Below are positions 22,865-31,752 of a stretch of DNA of 64,000 nucleotides, piece by piece. The stretch is taken from NCBI GenBank assembly GCA_021810025.1, contig JAJZJS010000004.1, positions 1 through 64,000 on the forward strand. The letters run 5' to 3'. Made by a program: the position numbers and the translations under genes. Position 1 is the first letter of the stretch. Each line of letters begins with the position of its first letter. This DNA is from a bacterium. Lineage in GTDB: Bacteria > Patescibacteriota > Saccharimonadia > Saccharimonadales > UBA4665. The notes under the pieces are model-generated. The model saw only the letters and a program-made list of their open reading frames with translations, did not search any database and was not told the origin of the DNA.

Positions 22865-24385
22865 TTAAGAATAACCCGAGAAGTTATCAGTTTTAATCTG
22901 AGATTTAGGTAGGTTTAACTCTCTAAGTTGAGTACTGATAGACTGAACCATGTTATTTGTCCCAGATAGATAAAATATTCTTTGGTCATAATCAGGCACG
23001 TATTGTTCAATAAGTTTTTTCGAGATTCGTCCATTTAGGTATTTGTCTTTATCTTGATTTTGGTTATGACCAGTTAAGACATATAAAACCCTTACCCCCA
23101 GTTCTTTCTTAGCCTGATCAAAGACATCTTGATAAGCAAAGTCTTCTGGGTGACGGGCAGAATAAATTAAAATAATATCTCGTCTTTGATGCTTGTCGAT
23201 CAAATATTTAATCATGCTTCTATAGGGTGTTATACCAATTCCCCCAGCAATTAAGACGAGCTTAGTTCGAATGTTATCAGGAAGAACAAAATCTCCAGCA
23301 AGGTGATGAGCTCCTATTAATGAGTTAGAATCAATTTGAAGCATTGCCTCCTTAAAACTACTTCCTTTATTATAAAATTTGAGACCTATTCTAAGGTCTG
23401 GTTCAGTTGGAGAAGAGGCAAGCGTAAAATATCTTCGATTCCCTCGAGAGTCAGTGTTCTCGTGAGGTAAGGTCCATTCCATATATTGGCCTGGAAGATA
23501 ATTAACTGTACTGTCAGGATCGAAAATAAAATCAGCGCTATCTGGAGTAATTCGGATTTTACGTTTTAAAATCGGCAAGAGTTTGACTTTAGGGCTTACT
23601 AGATATGAATAGATGTTCCCTATAATTAGGGCTACTTCCGGTGTTGTATAGTAATTTAAAAAATGAACTTGAGGAGGGAGTAAAGCTCCTACAATTACTC
23701 CATAAATATTTTGTTGCTTAGACCTTGCTGGAGAAGTAAGGGGCTCTGTTAACATCACAAATCCTAAAAAGAATACAGCTGAACTAAAGACCATATCATG
23801 CAGAGAAGTTCCGACACTCACCTTTGAAATAAGGGCAAATAAAATCGTTGAAAGAGTGGTGGCTGATAAATAATACAAAAACATTCTTTCTCTATGTATC
23901 TTTCGAATTATCAAATATCCTCCAGCTATTACAAATGGTAATAAGGCTGCTGTTCCAACCCACCAACTTGCCGATTGTCGTGGTCCAAGTGCCGTTAATA
24001 CGACAGCAATTGCGGCTGGATTAAAAAGGTGCTTCTTGTTAATAGTTAAAATATATTTAGACGCCATTGCTAGCCCTGCCGCAGCGATAAAGAATAGAAT
24101 GTTATATAATCCCAAAGTAGGAGAGATAATGAGGGCTAAAATTAATCCAGTAATAACTGCCGATTCATTTCCTGCTGGTGCATTAAATATTTCTGAGAAA
24201 ATCTTGTTAATAATCCAGCTAGCGCTAACTAAGATAATGGCTGTAACTAAAATCGATAGTGGGTTATAGCTAATATCTCGAAATAGTGCCAAGAAGAAAC
24301 TAACCCCGATTAAACCGACTAAATATAAAATCAGAAGCCTATACATAGTAAATTGGTCAATAAATGCGTCAATTTTTTTCATCAT
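22865..24385 (-). CDS. RnfD/NqrB-like membrane domain fused to FNR-type flavin reductase
   Basis: 506 residues. Residues ~1-260 hold about eight membrane helices with GFVMLTEPLTSP near 208-219, the RnfD/NqrB loop, plus ALGPRQSASWW. Residues ~275-506 form a ferredoxin-NADP reductase module: FAD motif RRYFTLASS near 315, NAD(P) motif LVLIAGGIGITPYRSM near 375, and a C-terminal tail KTDNFSGYS. No 2Fe-2S domain is present. The protein should pass electrons from NAD(P)H via FAD to membrane flavin and on to the FMN protein encoded upstream. It is the last gene of the operon; its start overlaps the apbE stop by 4 nt. Confidence 0.85.
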   Translation of the reverse strand: MMKKIDAFIDQFTMYRLLILYLVGLIGVSFFLALFRDISYNPLSILVTAIILVSASWIINKIFSEIFNAPAGNESAVITGLILALIISPTLGLYNILFFIAAAGLAMASKYILTINKKHLFNPAAIAVVLTALGPRQSASWWVGTAALLPFVIAGGYLIIRKIHRERMFLYYLSATTLSTILFALISKVSVGTSLHDMVFSSAVFFLGFVMLTEPLTSPARSKQQNIYGVIVGALLPPQVHFLNYYTTPEVALIIGNIYSYLVSPKVKLLPILKRKIRITPDSADFIFDPDSTVNYLPGQYMEWTLPHENTDSRGNRRYFTLASSPTEPDLRIGLKFYNKGSSFKEAMLQIDSNSLIGAHHLAGDFVLPDNIRTKLVLIAGGIGITPYRSMIKYLIDKHQRRDIILIYSARHPEDFAYQDVFDQAKKELGVRVLYVLTGHNQNQDKDKYLNGRISKKLIEQYVPDYDQRIFYLSGTNNMVQSISTQLRELNLPKSQIKTDNFSGYS

Positions 24386-25119
24386 AGAACGTACCTTTCA
24401 AAATTAGTTGTATATGTTGCAAGACCTTCAGGGTTAATCATATATCCTTCGAATCCATCCATCTTTTCAATAAAGTTGATACCATCTATTCCCATGGCAT
24501 AGGCGCTGGTTGCAAATCGATCAGCTTCATAAACATTAGGGCCAATTACAGTTAAACTGACAATTTCCCGCACTGATTTATAGTTCTGTTTAGGATTATA
24601 GATATGATCTCCTCTAATATAAGTTCCAGAAGTAGCAATTCCTTTATTTTTAAGAAGGACGGTCTTAACTATCTCATCGGTTTTAAATGGATTTCTTATC
24701 CCAATTTTAAAGCCAGTTTGATTGATATAGTCTCCGTGAACTTCAATATCGCCACCAGCTTCAACGTAAAAGTTTGCAATATTGGCCTTGAGTAGCATTT
24801 TACTAGCTTGATAAATCGACCAGCCCTTAACAAGACCTGAAGGATCAAGTTTTGATTCATTTTTAATATCAAAATAGCCATTGCTGAGTTCCTTTGTTTC
24901 CTGACAAAGCTCCATAATCTGTTTCATTTGATTTGACCATTTTGTTTGGTCTAACCCTTTATTAATCTTGGACAGCTCACTGTCTTTTTTATATGGGCTG
25001 AAACGTTGATCAACAGCCCTAAAATAATTAAAGATTTCTTTAAAAATGTTATCGTTGCCTGAATCGATAATCTCGACCGTAATCGGCATCCCCATTATAA
25101 TTTTGGTCTGCTTAGGCAT
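24382..25119 (-). CDS. apbE: ApbE FAD:protein FMN transferase
   Basis: 245 residues, shorter than typical (about 330) and without signal peptide. ApbE landmarks: IMGMPITVEI start, FSPYKKDSELSKIN (usual TxyxxxSe pattern), LDPSGLVKGWSIYQASKML, FYVEAGGDIEVHG, GIATSGTYIRGDHIYNP and VIGPNVYEADRFATSAYAMG. It attaches FMN to a Thr of the neighbouring FMN-binding protein. Lack of an export signal is notable, since ApbE usually works outside the membrane; cytoplasmic variants are known. Overlaps both neighbours. Confidence 0.88.
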   Translation of the reverse strand: MPKQTKIIMGMPITVEIIDSGNDNIFKEIFNYFRAVDQRFSPYKKDSELSKINKGLDQTKWSNQMKQIMELCQETKELSNGYFDIKNESKLDPSGLVKGWSIYQASKMLLKANIANFYVEAGGDIEVHGDYINQTGFKIGIRNPFKTDEIVKTVLLKNKGIATSGTYIRGDHIYNPKQNYKSVREIVSLTVIGPNVYEADRFATSAYAMGIDGINFIEKMDGFEGYMINPEGLATYTTNFERYVL

Positions 25120-25600
25120 TAGCTTTAGATAGGGCGTTCGTTAATGATTGTATAAAGGCTTGGGAAGTAAAGGTTGCACCACTGATAATTTGAACATTGC
25201 CATTTTGAGATTGAATAGCTTCTTGTTTCAAATAGGGCATAGCTTGTTGATTTATATAGACTGATGTCGAATGTGTATTAGGGTATTGTAAGAACTTCAC
25301 ATCGCTAATCTTTCCATTTGCAACCGTTACTTGAACTTGAACTTGTCCATAATAAGCATCAGCTATGCTACCGGTATAAGATCCGTCTTTATAATGACCG
25401 GAAGCAGATGAAGCTGAGGAGGCGGTTGTTGTATTTCCACTAGTTTGACTAGCAGTGCCCGAACCAGTTGATGTTGGATTAGGACTACTGGCCTTGGTTA
25501 ATGATGCTGGTTTTGCGATGATTGGACGTTGATGTCGAATACCAATGCTATAAATTATAAATACACCAAAAATAGCTAGTCCAATAAAAAACTTCTTCAA
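25112..25600 (-). CDS. FMN-binding protein (RnfG/NqrC-like), substrate of ApbE
   Basis: 162 residues. One N-terminal membrane helix (FIGLAIFGVFIIYSIGI), a Ser/Thr/Gly linker of about 45 residues, and an FMN_bind domain starting at YKDGSYTGS. ISGATFTSQAF near residue 140 is the flavinylation site (SGAT-F/Y-T-S), with the Thr as attachment residue. The domain lies outside the membrane on a flexible tether. It is followed by apbE with an 8-nt overlap. Confidence 0.88.
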   Translation of the reverse strand: MKKFFIGLAIFGVFIIYSIGIRHQRPIIAKPASLTKASSPNPTSTGSGTASQTSGNTTTASSASSASGHYKDGSYTGSIADAYYGQVQVQVTVANGKISDVKFLQYPNTHSTSVYINQQAMPYLKQEAIQSQNGNVQIISGATFTSQAFIQSLTNALSKANA

Positions 25601-25659
25601 TTTAATTCCTTTGATATTAGCAGATTATGTATTTTTACTATAAAAAGCTGTATTTTAGC

Positions 25660-26649
25660 TTACTTTTTTGGCTTTAATGGTAGCCAAACTTGAACAACTG
25701 TGCCTTTATTGACTTTACTTTTTATATCAATCTTACCTTTATGACGAGCTACTATTTGATGTGCTAAATAGAGTCCTACCCCAAATCCATTTAATTGAGA
25801 ACTATGCTTTGAGCGATAAAATAAATTATAAATATTCTTTAAATCAGATTTGTTTATTCCGATTCCGCTATCCTCAATCCTTATCAATAATTTAGCTTTT
25901 TCGGTTTTTGTTGCAATAATAATTGTTCCATTTTTTTGATTATACTTAATGGCATTATCTAAAATAATATTCACCAATTGATTCAAGCTAAAATAGTTAG
26001 CTTCGATTTGGAGTGGTTGTAAATCTTTAATTATTTTTAAGTTATGTTTCTTAATCAGTGTTTGATGAGACTTAATCGATTCCATAATTAATGTTTTGAT
26101 ATTCATTGATTCATTTAATGAATGTGGGGCATCATAACCATTTTGAGCCACTTGCAACAGGTAGCTAGTTAATCGATCTAGTTTATTAATGTCCTCTAGA
26201 TTGTCTTGAAGTGTTTTCTGATAATTGACAGTGTCGTTCGTAATAAGGACGGTTTCGGTGGCTGCACGAATTGAAGTTAGGGGAGTTTTTAGTTCATGGC
26301 TCGCTTCCATGCTGAAGCGATTTAGGGCATCGTGAGCTTCTTCAATCGGTTTAAGGGTTCTTTTAGCCAAGATATATCCAAAGAAGCTCGCTCCAATAAC
26401 TACGACAACATTAAGTAGCATGAAATCGGCAGTTAAATGTTGAGTAGATTCTTTGAGGTTAGCGCTTATTATTCTAGGGCTTCGAACTGTATCTTTTTCA
26501 TTAATGGTAAGTTCATTATATTGTCGATCGAGCCCTTCTTTAATCTCGTTATGTGCAAAATAGAATAGAATACCGCTAAATGAAAGACTTAAGCTTAGGG
26601 CTAATACAACATACCAAAGGGTAAGTTTTATGACGGCTGACTTAAACAT
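25660..26649 (-). CDS. Sensor histidine kinase
   Basis: 329 residues. Two membrane helices (about 8-30 and 75-95) enclose a small external loop of about 45 residues. FSMEASHELKTPLTSIRAAT is the H box, LDNAIKYNQKNG the N box, EDSGIGINKSDL G1 and GFGVGLYLAHQIV G2. No HAMP domain is obvious. It overlaps the response regulator gene by 8 nt. Position upstream of the flavin genes suggests it controls them, perhaps sensing envelope redox state; that is inference. Confidence 0.9.
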   Translation of the reverse strand: MFKSAVIKLTLWYVVLALSLSLSFSGILFYFAHNEIKEGLDRQYNELTINEKDTVRSPRIISANLKESTQHLTADFMLLNVVVVIGASFFGYILAKRTLKPIEEAHDALNRFSMEASHELKTPLTSIRAATETVLITNDTVNYQKTLQDNLEDINKLDRLTSYLLQVAQNGYDAPHSLNESMNIKTLIMESIKSHQTLIKKHNLKIIKDLQPLQIEANYFSLNQLVNIILDNAIKYNQKNGTIIIATKTEKAKLLIRIEDSGIGINKSDLKNIYNLFYRSKHSSQLNGFGVGLYLAHQIVARHKGKIDIKSKVNKGTVVQVWLPLKPKK

Positions 26650-27340
26650 CGTTTGGCTCTCGACCTAATTTATATCCAAATCCTCGGATAGTTTGAATTA
26701 GGGGTGGTCGATCTACAAACTTTAAGTCTATTTTCTGTCTTAAATATCCAACATAAACTTCAATTGTGTTGGGTACTATAATCTTATTTTCACTCCAAAG
26801 ATGATCAATAATCTCTTGTTTTGATATAATTTGATTTTGATTGCGAGCTAGATAATAAAGCATGTCATATTCTTTTTTAGTAAGTTTAATTAACTTATTA
26901 GATCTACTGACTTGTTTAGTCTCAGTATTTATTTCTAGGTCATCAATTTTGATGATGGGCTTTAGAAATGAAGTTGGTCGTTTCAGGAGTCGATTAACTC
27001 GAGCTAAGAGTTCATTCATGGCAAATGGTTTGACTAAATAATCATCGGCTCCAGCATTTAAGCCACTAACTTTGTGTTTAATTGCTCCAAGTGCCGTTAA
27101 AATAAGGATCGGAGAATTTGTTTCATTGGCCCGAATTTGTCGACTTAGCTCAATGCCATCTAAGCTACCTTCTAACCTAACATCAATGATTAGTAGTGCA
27201 TAATCAGTATTCTTTTTTAAAAGCTTTAGAGCTTGATCTGAATTTGGAGTAATGTCCACCAGATAATCATTTGAGCTTAAGAATTTTTTAATAGATTCAG
27301 CAATCCTTGGTTCATCCTCAACCAATAATATTTTAACCAT
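26642..27340 (-). CDS. OmpR/PhoB-family response regulator
   Basis: 232 residues. Receiver domain with VEDEPR acidic pair, LLIIDVRL (phosphoacceptor Asp near 53), LTALG and DDYLVKPF; C-terminal winged helix with LTKKEYDMLYYLARN, TIEVYVGYLRQKID and TIRGFGYKL. Cognate of the adjacent kinase. It is only 8 nt after the PAP2 gene. Confidence 0.92.
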   Translation of the reverse strand: MVKILLVEDEPRIAESIKKFLSSNDYLVDITPNSDQALKLLKKNTDYALLIIDVRLEGSLDGIELSRQIRANETNSPILILTALGAIKHKVSGLNAGADDYLVKPFAMNELLARVNRLLKRPTSFLKPIIKIDDLEINTETKQVSRSNKLIKLTKKEYDMLYYLARNQNQIISKQEIIDHLWSENKIIVPNTIEVYVGYLRQKIDLKFVDRPPLIQTIRGFGYKLGREPNDV

Positions 27341-27348
27341 CTTATAAT

Positions 27349-27834
27349 TTATGAAGTCGATTTGGAAGTTTTGATCTTTTTATCAAAATACCAGCTTATC
27401 AGATAATATGAAGCAACTGCACCTATAATTCCAAATATCCAACCAGAACCTATATCTAAAGGAGAGTGAACTTTTGCCAAGACTCGAGCCACTCCCACAA
27501 TAATGGTTAGGATGACCATAACAGAGGCAATTTTTTTATTAAAGAAGAAAGTTACAGCTGTAAGTGTTCCAGTTAAAAGCGCATGATCAGAAGGAAAACC
27601 ATTGTCGGGTGCATGTGGGATTAGAGGCTTAACATGTTCTACTACGAATGGTCTTGGATCGTAATAGAGTTTAGAGGCAATTCTAGACAAGATAAAGGCA
27701 ATGATCCCAGCCAGTATAATCATACTGGCAATTCTAATTCGATCTTTTTTAGCCACCATCCACCAGGCGATTAATATTAATAGCACCACTACGGCAAACA
27801 AATATTCAGCACTTAATATAATTATTTCATTCAT
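27349..27834 (-). CDS. PAP2-family lipid phosphatase
   Basis: 161 residues with about five membrane helices. All three phosphatase motifs are visible: KLYYDPRPF, FPSDHALLTG and ARVLAKVHSPLD with His and Asp. Members dephosphorylate undecaprenyl pyrophosphate (BcrC type) or phosphatidic acid. It is the first gene of the minus-strand operon leading to the two-component and flavin genes. Confidence 0.85.
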   Translation of the reverse strand: MNEIIILSAEYLFAVVVLLILIAWWMVAKKDRIRIASMIILAGIIAFILSRIASKLYYDPRPFVVEHVKPLIPHAPDNGFPSDHALLTGTLTAVTFFFNKKIASVMVILTIIVGVARVLAKVHSPLDIGSGWIFGIIGAVASYYLISWYFDKKIKTSKSTS

Positions 27835-27904
27835 GCTTTTTAATTATATTTATCCTATTTAATTTAAGCAAATTAATTTCAGGCCGATCTAAGCTTAAAT
27901 TTGT

Positions 27905-27910
27905 TACAAT
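27905..27910 (+). promoter_or_regulatory. -10 box of the SQD1-like gene
   Basis: TACAAT ending 7 nt before the ATG at 27918; leaderless arrangement. It lies in the divergent gap with the PAP2 gene. Confidence 0.45.
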
Positions 27911-27917
27911 TATAGTT

Positions 27918-29081
27918 ATGAAAATAATTATATTGGGGGGAGATGGATTTTGTGGGTGGCCAACAAGTTTACATTTATCAAAAAGAGGACATGAAATATT
28001 AATCTTAGACAATTTAAGTCGTCGAAAAATAGACGATGAACTTGGAACTAATTCTTTAACACCGATTGTTTCAATTCAAGAAAGAATTAAAGTCTGGAAC
28101 ACATTAAATCCTAAACCAATAACGTTTAAAAAAATAGATATAGCTCAAGATTATCAAGCCCTGGAGGCACTAATCAAAAATTATAAACCAGACGCAATTG
28201 TCCATTTCGCCGAACAACGTTCTGCTCCATATTCTATGAAAAATACAGTTACGAAAACCTATACCGTAAATAACAATGTTCAGGCTACCCATAACTTACT
28301 GGTTGCAATTACTCAGTCTAAACTAGATATTCATTTAGTGCACTTAGGTACGATGGGGGTTTACGGGTACGGTTGGACAGGGGCTAATCCTATTCCGGAA
28401 GGTTATGTTAATGTTGAACTAATAACTAGGAAGGGAAAACTTAAAAAGGAAATTCTTCATCCTGCAAATCCTGGTTCAGTTTATCATCTTACTAAAACGC
28501 TCGATCAATTAATGTTTGGTTTTTACACCAAAAATGACCAACTTCGAATAACTGACTTACATCAGGGGATTGTTTGGGGAACCCAGACCAAAGAGACAAA
28601 ACTCGACAAACGCCTAATTAATAGATTTGATTATGACGGAGACTATGGAACAGTTTTAAATCGTTTCTTAATGCAAGCCGCTATAAAGCATCCTTTAACT
28701 ATTTATGGAAAAGGCCTCCAAACCCGGGCTTTTATTCACATTAACAATACCGTTAAATGTATTGAAATTGCTATTCAGAACCCCCCGAAGAGAGGAGAGC
28801 GGACTTCTATTTTTAATCAAGTGACCGAAACTCAACGCTTAATTGATCTAGCAAAGATGATTCAGAAACGAACTAATGCTAAGATTCAATATCTAGAAAA
28901 TCCTCGCCGTGAAGACGCTCAAAATGACTTAGTAGTGGATAATACACGTTTCTTAGAATTGGGCCTAAATCCAACCACGCTCAACGAAGGGTTAATGGAA
29001 GAAGTATCGGAGATCGCTTTTAAGTATGCGGATCGTGTTCAACTTGATACTATTTATCCTTCTAGCAAATGGAATAATTAA
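27918..29081 (+). CDS. sqdB: UDP-sulfoquinovose synthase (SQD1/SqdB-like)
   Basis: 387 residues, extended SDR fold. The start IIILGGDGFCGWPTSLHLSK matches the SQD1 NAD loop including the Cys. HFAEQRSAPYSM, LGTMGVYG, the catalytic YHLTK, TDLHQGIVWGTQTKET, NRFDYDGDYGTVLNRF and IYGKGLQTRAFI are all specific to this family. The enzyme makes UDP-sulfoquinovose from UDP-glucose and sulfite. Length fits. It heads a glycan gene group. No sulfolipid transferase is obvious, but several membrane glycosyltransferases follow. Confidence 0.85.
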   Translation: MKIIILGGDGFCGWPTSLHLSKRGHEILILDNLSRRKIDDELGTNSLTPIVSIQERIKVWNTLNPKPITFKKIDIAQDYQALEALIKNYKPDAIVHFAEQRSAPYSMKNTVTKTYTVNNNVQATHNLLVAITQSKLDIHLVHLGTMGVYGYGWTGANPIPEGYVNVELITRKGKLKKEILHPANPGSVYHLTKTLDQLMFGFYTKNDQLRITDLHQGIVWGTQTKETKLDKRLINRFDYDGDYGTVLNRFLMQAAIKHPLTIYGKGLQTRAFIHINNTVKCIEIAIQNPPKRGERTSIFNQVTETQRLIDLAKMIQKRTNAKIQYLENPRREDAQNDLVVDNTRFLELGLNPTTLNEGLMEEVSEIAFKYADRVQLDTIYPSSKWNN

Positions 29082-30050
29082 TTATTTTTTAGTGAGCCGA
29101 TCAACATGATCAGTTTTAATAATTTCTAAAGTATCTTCCAGTAAAATACGATTAATACGAATTAAGTCTGCAATTACTCCTAGCGTAAAAGATATAAAGG
29201 ATGCAATTAAAAGAACAGTCCCTAGTATTAAAGACTGAAGGTGGTGTGGTCCAAAAGCCAACGAAGATTTTTTAGTTATTACAATATACAAATAATTAAT
29301 AAAAGGTATTAATCCTCCAACCAATAGAACGGTGCCGACCCCAAAGAAAAGACTATAAGGTTTATACATGATAAAGGCACGAATAATGGTAATCGATGAT
29401 TTCCGAATATGTTGCCAGGACGATTTAAATTGTCTAGATTCACGAAGTTTTGGATTTGTTTTAATTTTAATGATTGCAATTTTATGCCCTTTGTGACTGG
29501 CCTGAATAGTTGTTTCCGTCGCCCAACTATAATCCGCAACGGGGTTTAATTGAAGGGCGGCTTTTTTGGAATAAGCTCTAAATCCACTAATTGCGTCAGG
29601 TACTTCTGTACTGGCTGCCATATTTAATATTTTTGTACCGATGCGTTGATAAAATTTCTTAGACTTTGAGAAATGTTTAATAGTCTGAGTTTGGCGATCC
29701 CCAATGACAAGATCTGCTTCTTGATTGAGAATGGGCTGGATTAAATCTGGAATCCTGTTTTGTGGGTATTGATTATCTCCTTCCGTAAGAACTATAATGT
29801 CGGCCCCCATTTCAAGAGCTCTATTGATGCCATGTTTAAAAGAACGGCTTAAGCCTTGATTTTTGGTATGATAAACAAAATGCTTGACTCCAAGGTCTCG
29901 AGCAACTTGAACGGTTTGATCAGTGCTGCCATCATCAATTAATAGAATTTCGATTTCATCAATTTTGGGAATAGATTTGGGAATAGATTGTAAAACTAAA
30001 GGAAGCGTCTTTTCTTCATTAAGACAAGGAATCATGATTACGAGCTTCAT
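29082..30050 (-). CDS. GT2 glycosyltransferase, DPM1/GtrB-like with two membrane helices
   Basis: 322 residues. MIPCLNEEKTLPLVLQSIP at the start, LLIDDGSTDQT, VLTEGDNQYP (DxD-like) and GFRAYSKKAALQL are family 2 features; two C-terminal helices (SLFFGVGTVLLVGGLIPFI, LILGTVLLIASFISFTLGVI) anchor it. Such enzymes load a sugar onto a polyprenyl phosphate for GT-C transferases like the two encoded nearby. Convergent with the SQD1-like gene with no gap between them. Confidence 0.85.
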   Translation of the reverse strand: MKLVIMIPCLNEEKTLPLVLQSIPKSIPKIDEIEILLIDDGSTDQTVQVARDLGVKHFVYHTKNQGLSRSFKHGINRALEMGADIIVLTEGDNQYPQNRIPDLIQPILNQEADLVIGDRQTQTIKHFSKSKKFYQRIGTKILNMAASTEVPDAISGFRAYSKKAALQLNPVADYSWATETTIQASHKGHKIAIIKIKTNPKLRESRQFKSSWQHIRKSSITIIRAFIMYKPYSLFFGVGTVLLVGGLIPFINYLYIVITKKSSLAFGPHHLQSLILGTVLLIASFISFTLGVIADLIRINRILLEDTLEIIKTDHVDRLTKK

Positions 30051-30141
30051 TTTTGACCTCTTTGATTAATTCTTCAATTATAACCTAACCTTGCTATTTC
30101 AAGTAATATTTATTATGAAACCACTTAGTTTAAATTAAGGT

Positions 30142-31674
30142 TTAATTGAAAAACCAGACCTTAGTTTTATAGGTTTTCTTGCCCGTAATCACTATTTTCT
30201 TTGTTAGCTTTTTAGCTATTTTGTTGATCTTTTGGACTTTATGGCTTGTAATATACCAGCTATCATTACTTCTAATAATGTACGTTCCGATTCCGCCGCC
30301 GTTTAAAAACATCAATATTACAATTGCGACTATAACAGTTTTTAAAAAAGGACTATTCTTTAGGAAATAACTAAAAGCTTTGCCGTAAATTACAATTATT
30401 AAAAAGAGAATTGGAATTAAATAGCGTCCGTTCATATTCTCTAGGACGGCCGTATATTTATAAGTGACATAACCCTGAATAAAAAGAGCAATTAGATAAA
30501 TTAAGACGGGCATAATTATTAATAGGTAATACATGTTTTCTTTAAAGATCTTCTTTCGATACTTAATAACTAGAATTAGCCCGCTAATTCCAACCAATGC
30601 AGCGGCTGCACTTGGCAAAGGGAGAGGGGGATAGTTGATGAAATTTTGATTTGGTCCATTGATGGCAAAGAAAAGCCGATACCACATCCAATATATCCAT
30701 TCTCCTGCGTAGGCAATGATATTAGTCGAAGCCTTTGATTTATGACTTAAAACATCATTGTGGCGTTTATAGTTCGCAAACCATACTGGATATTGTTTAC
30801 AACTTTCGATGTTTAAGGCGTGGCTACAACTAGGCTCGATTGAGCCATAAGCTATGAGATTATAAAGGTCTCGTTCCGCGAACATTCCTACCGAGATTAT
30901 AATCAGGATCAGTAGAATAATTTTTAAAAGCCATCTAGTTTGACTAAAGCTGTTCCCCAGCTTAGTGAAGAAGTCTTTCAGGTTAGGGCGATATTTTATA
31001 TAGGTAAGAACTAAAAAGAAAAATACAATTCCTAAATAAATCGGTAAAAAGGCATATTTCACTAGGGCAGTGAAGGTGCAAAGAATCATTAGCTCGGCTA
31101 TTTTAGGAAAGTCCACTATGCCTTTTTTAATTAAGTCCGCAACTTTAATAGCCTCTAAAAAGATTATTGGAATCATTAAAAATAATAAATTATCATAATT
31201 AATTTGCCCCGCTAGCTGAGGGACAATAGGAATTAAGATAAAAAGAAAAAGACTTAAATTAGTTAATGCTGTACTTAGCTTCAATTTCAGCAATAATTTA
31301 TGAAAATAGATAAGTCCAAATCCAAATAAAATAATATTGATAAATCTTAAGATAACAACTTGGTAAATTTGAGTATGAACAAAGTGAGCAATAACTCTAT
31401 ATGGCCAACTCATTAAATAGTGATACAGAAAAGATGGATCTCGAGCTACTGCTCCATACGGATCCCCGCCCTTGGGTTGGGAGGTTAGGATTGGATTAAT
31501 AATATGAGAATAAATTTTAATTAGACCAAAATGGAAATTTTCATCAAAAGCTTGGGGATAAGCAGCGCTTAATGCAATCCAGCTTGCCTCAAAAACGAAA
31601 AAGATTAAAGAAAAAATATAAAATTTTCTACTTTTTAATATTCTTAAAATTATATCTGTAAATTTATGCTTCAT
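30142..31674 (-). CDS. GT-C type membrane glycosyltransferase (PMT/ArnT-like)
   Basis: 510 residues, about 11 membrane helices. After the first helix comes AYPQAFDENFHFGLIKIYSH, where the D-E pair resembles the catalytic acidic motif of GT-C enzymes that use polyprenyl-phosphate sugars. The end has a large external loop with a C-x9-C pair (SCSHALNIESC) and then further helices. The acceptor is unknown. A ribosome binding site is not obvious. Confidence 0.65.
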   Translation of the reverse strand: MKHKFTDIILRILKSRKFYIFSLIFFVFEASWIALSAAYPQAFDENFHFGLIKIYSHIINPILTSQPKGGDPYGAVARDPSFLYHYLMSWPYRVIAHFVHTQIYQVVILRFINIILFGFGLIYFHKLLLKLKLSTALTNLSLFLFILIPIVPQLAGQINYDNLLFLMIPIIFLEAIKVADLIKKGIVDFPKIAELMILCTFTALVKYAFLPIYLGIVFFFLVLTYIKYRPNLKDFFTKLGNSFSQTRWLLKIILLILIIISVGMFAERDLYNLIAYGSIEPSCSHALNIESCKQYPVWFANYKRHNDVLSHKSKASTNIIAYAGEWIYWMWYRLFFAINGPNQNFINYPPLPLPSAAAALVGISGLILVIKYRKKIFKENMYYLLIIMPVLIYLIALFIQGYVTYKYTAVLENMNGRYLIPILFLIIVIYGKAFSYFLKNSPFLKTVIVAIVILMFLNGGGIGTYIIRSNDSWYITSHKVQKINKIAKKLTKKIVITGKKTYKTKVWFFN

Positions 31675-31740
31675 TAATTCTTTTTAGGCATTATCCTTGA
31701 TTTAACTGAGAATACTCTAATAATAATTATAATTATTAGC

Positions 31741-31746
31741 TAGAAT
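31741..31746 (+). promoter_or_regulatory. -10 box of the flippase-like gene
   Basis: TAGAAT ends 6 nt before the ATG at 31753; divergent from the GT-C gene, leaderless arrangement. Confidence 0.4.
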
Positions 31747-31752
31747 AGAACT

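Noticed and set aside
24036-24269. Plus-strand frame inside the RnfD-FNR gene
   Set aside because: Antisense shadow of membrane helices in a well supported gene.
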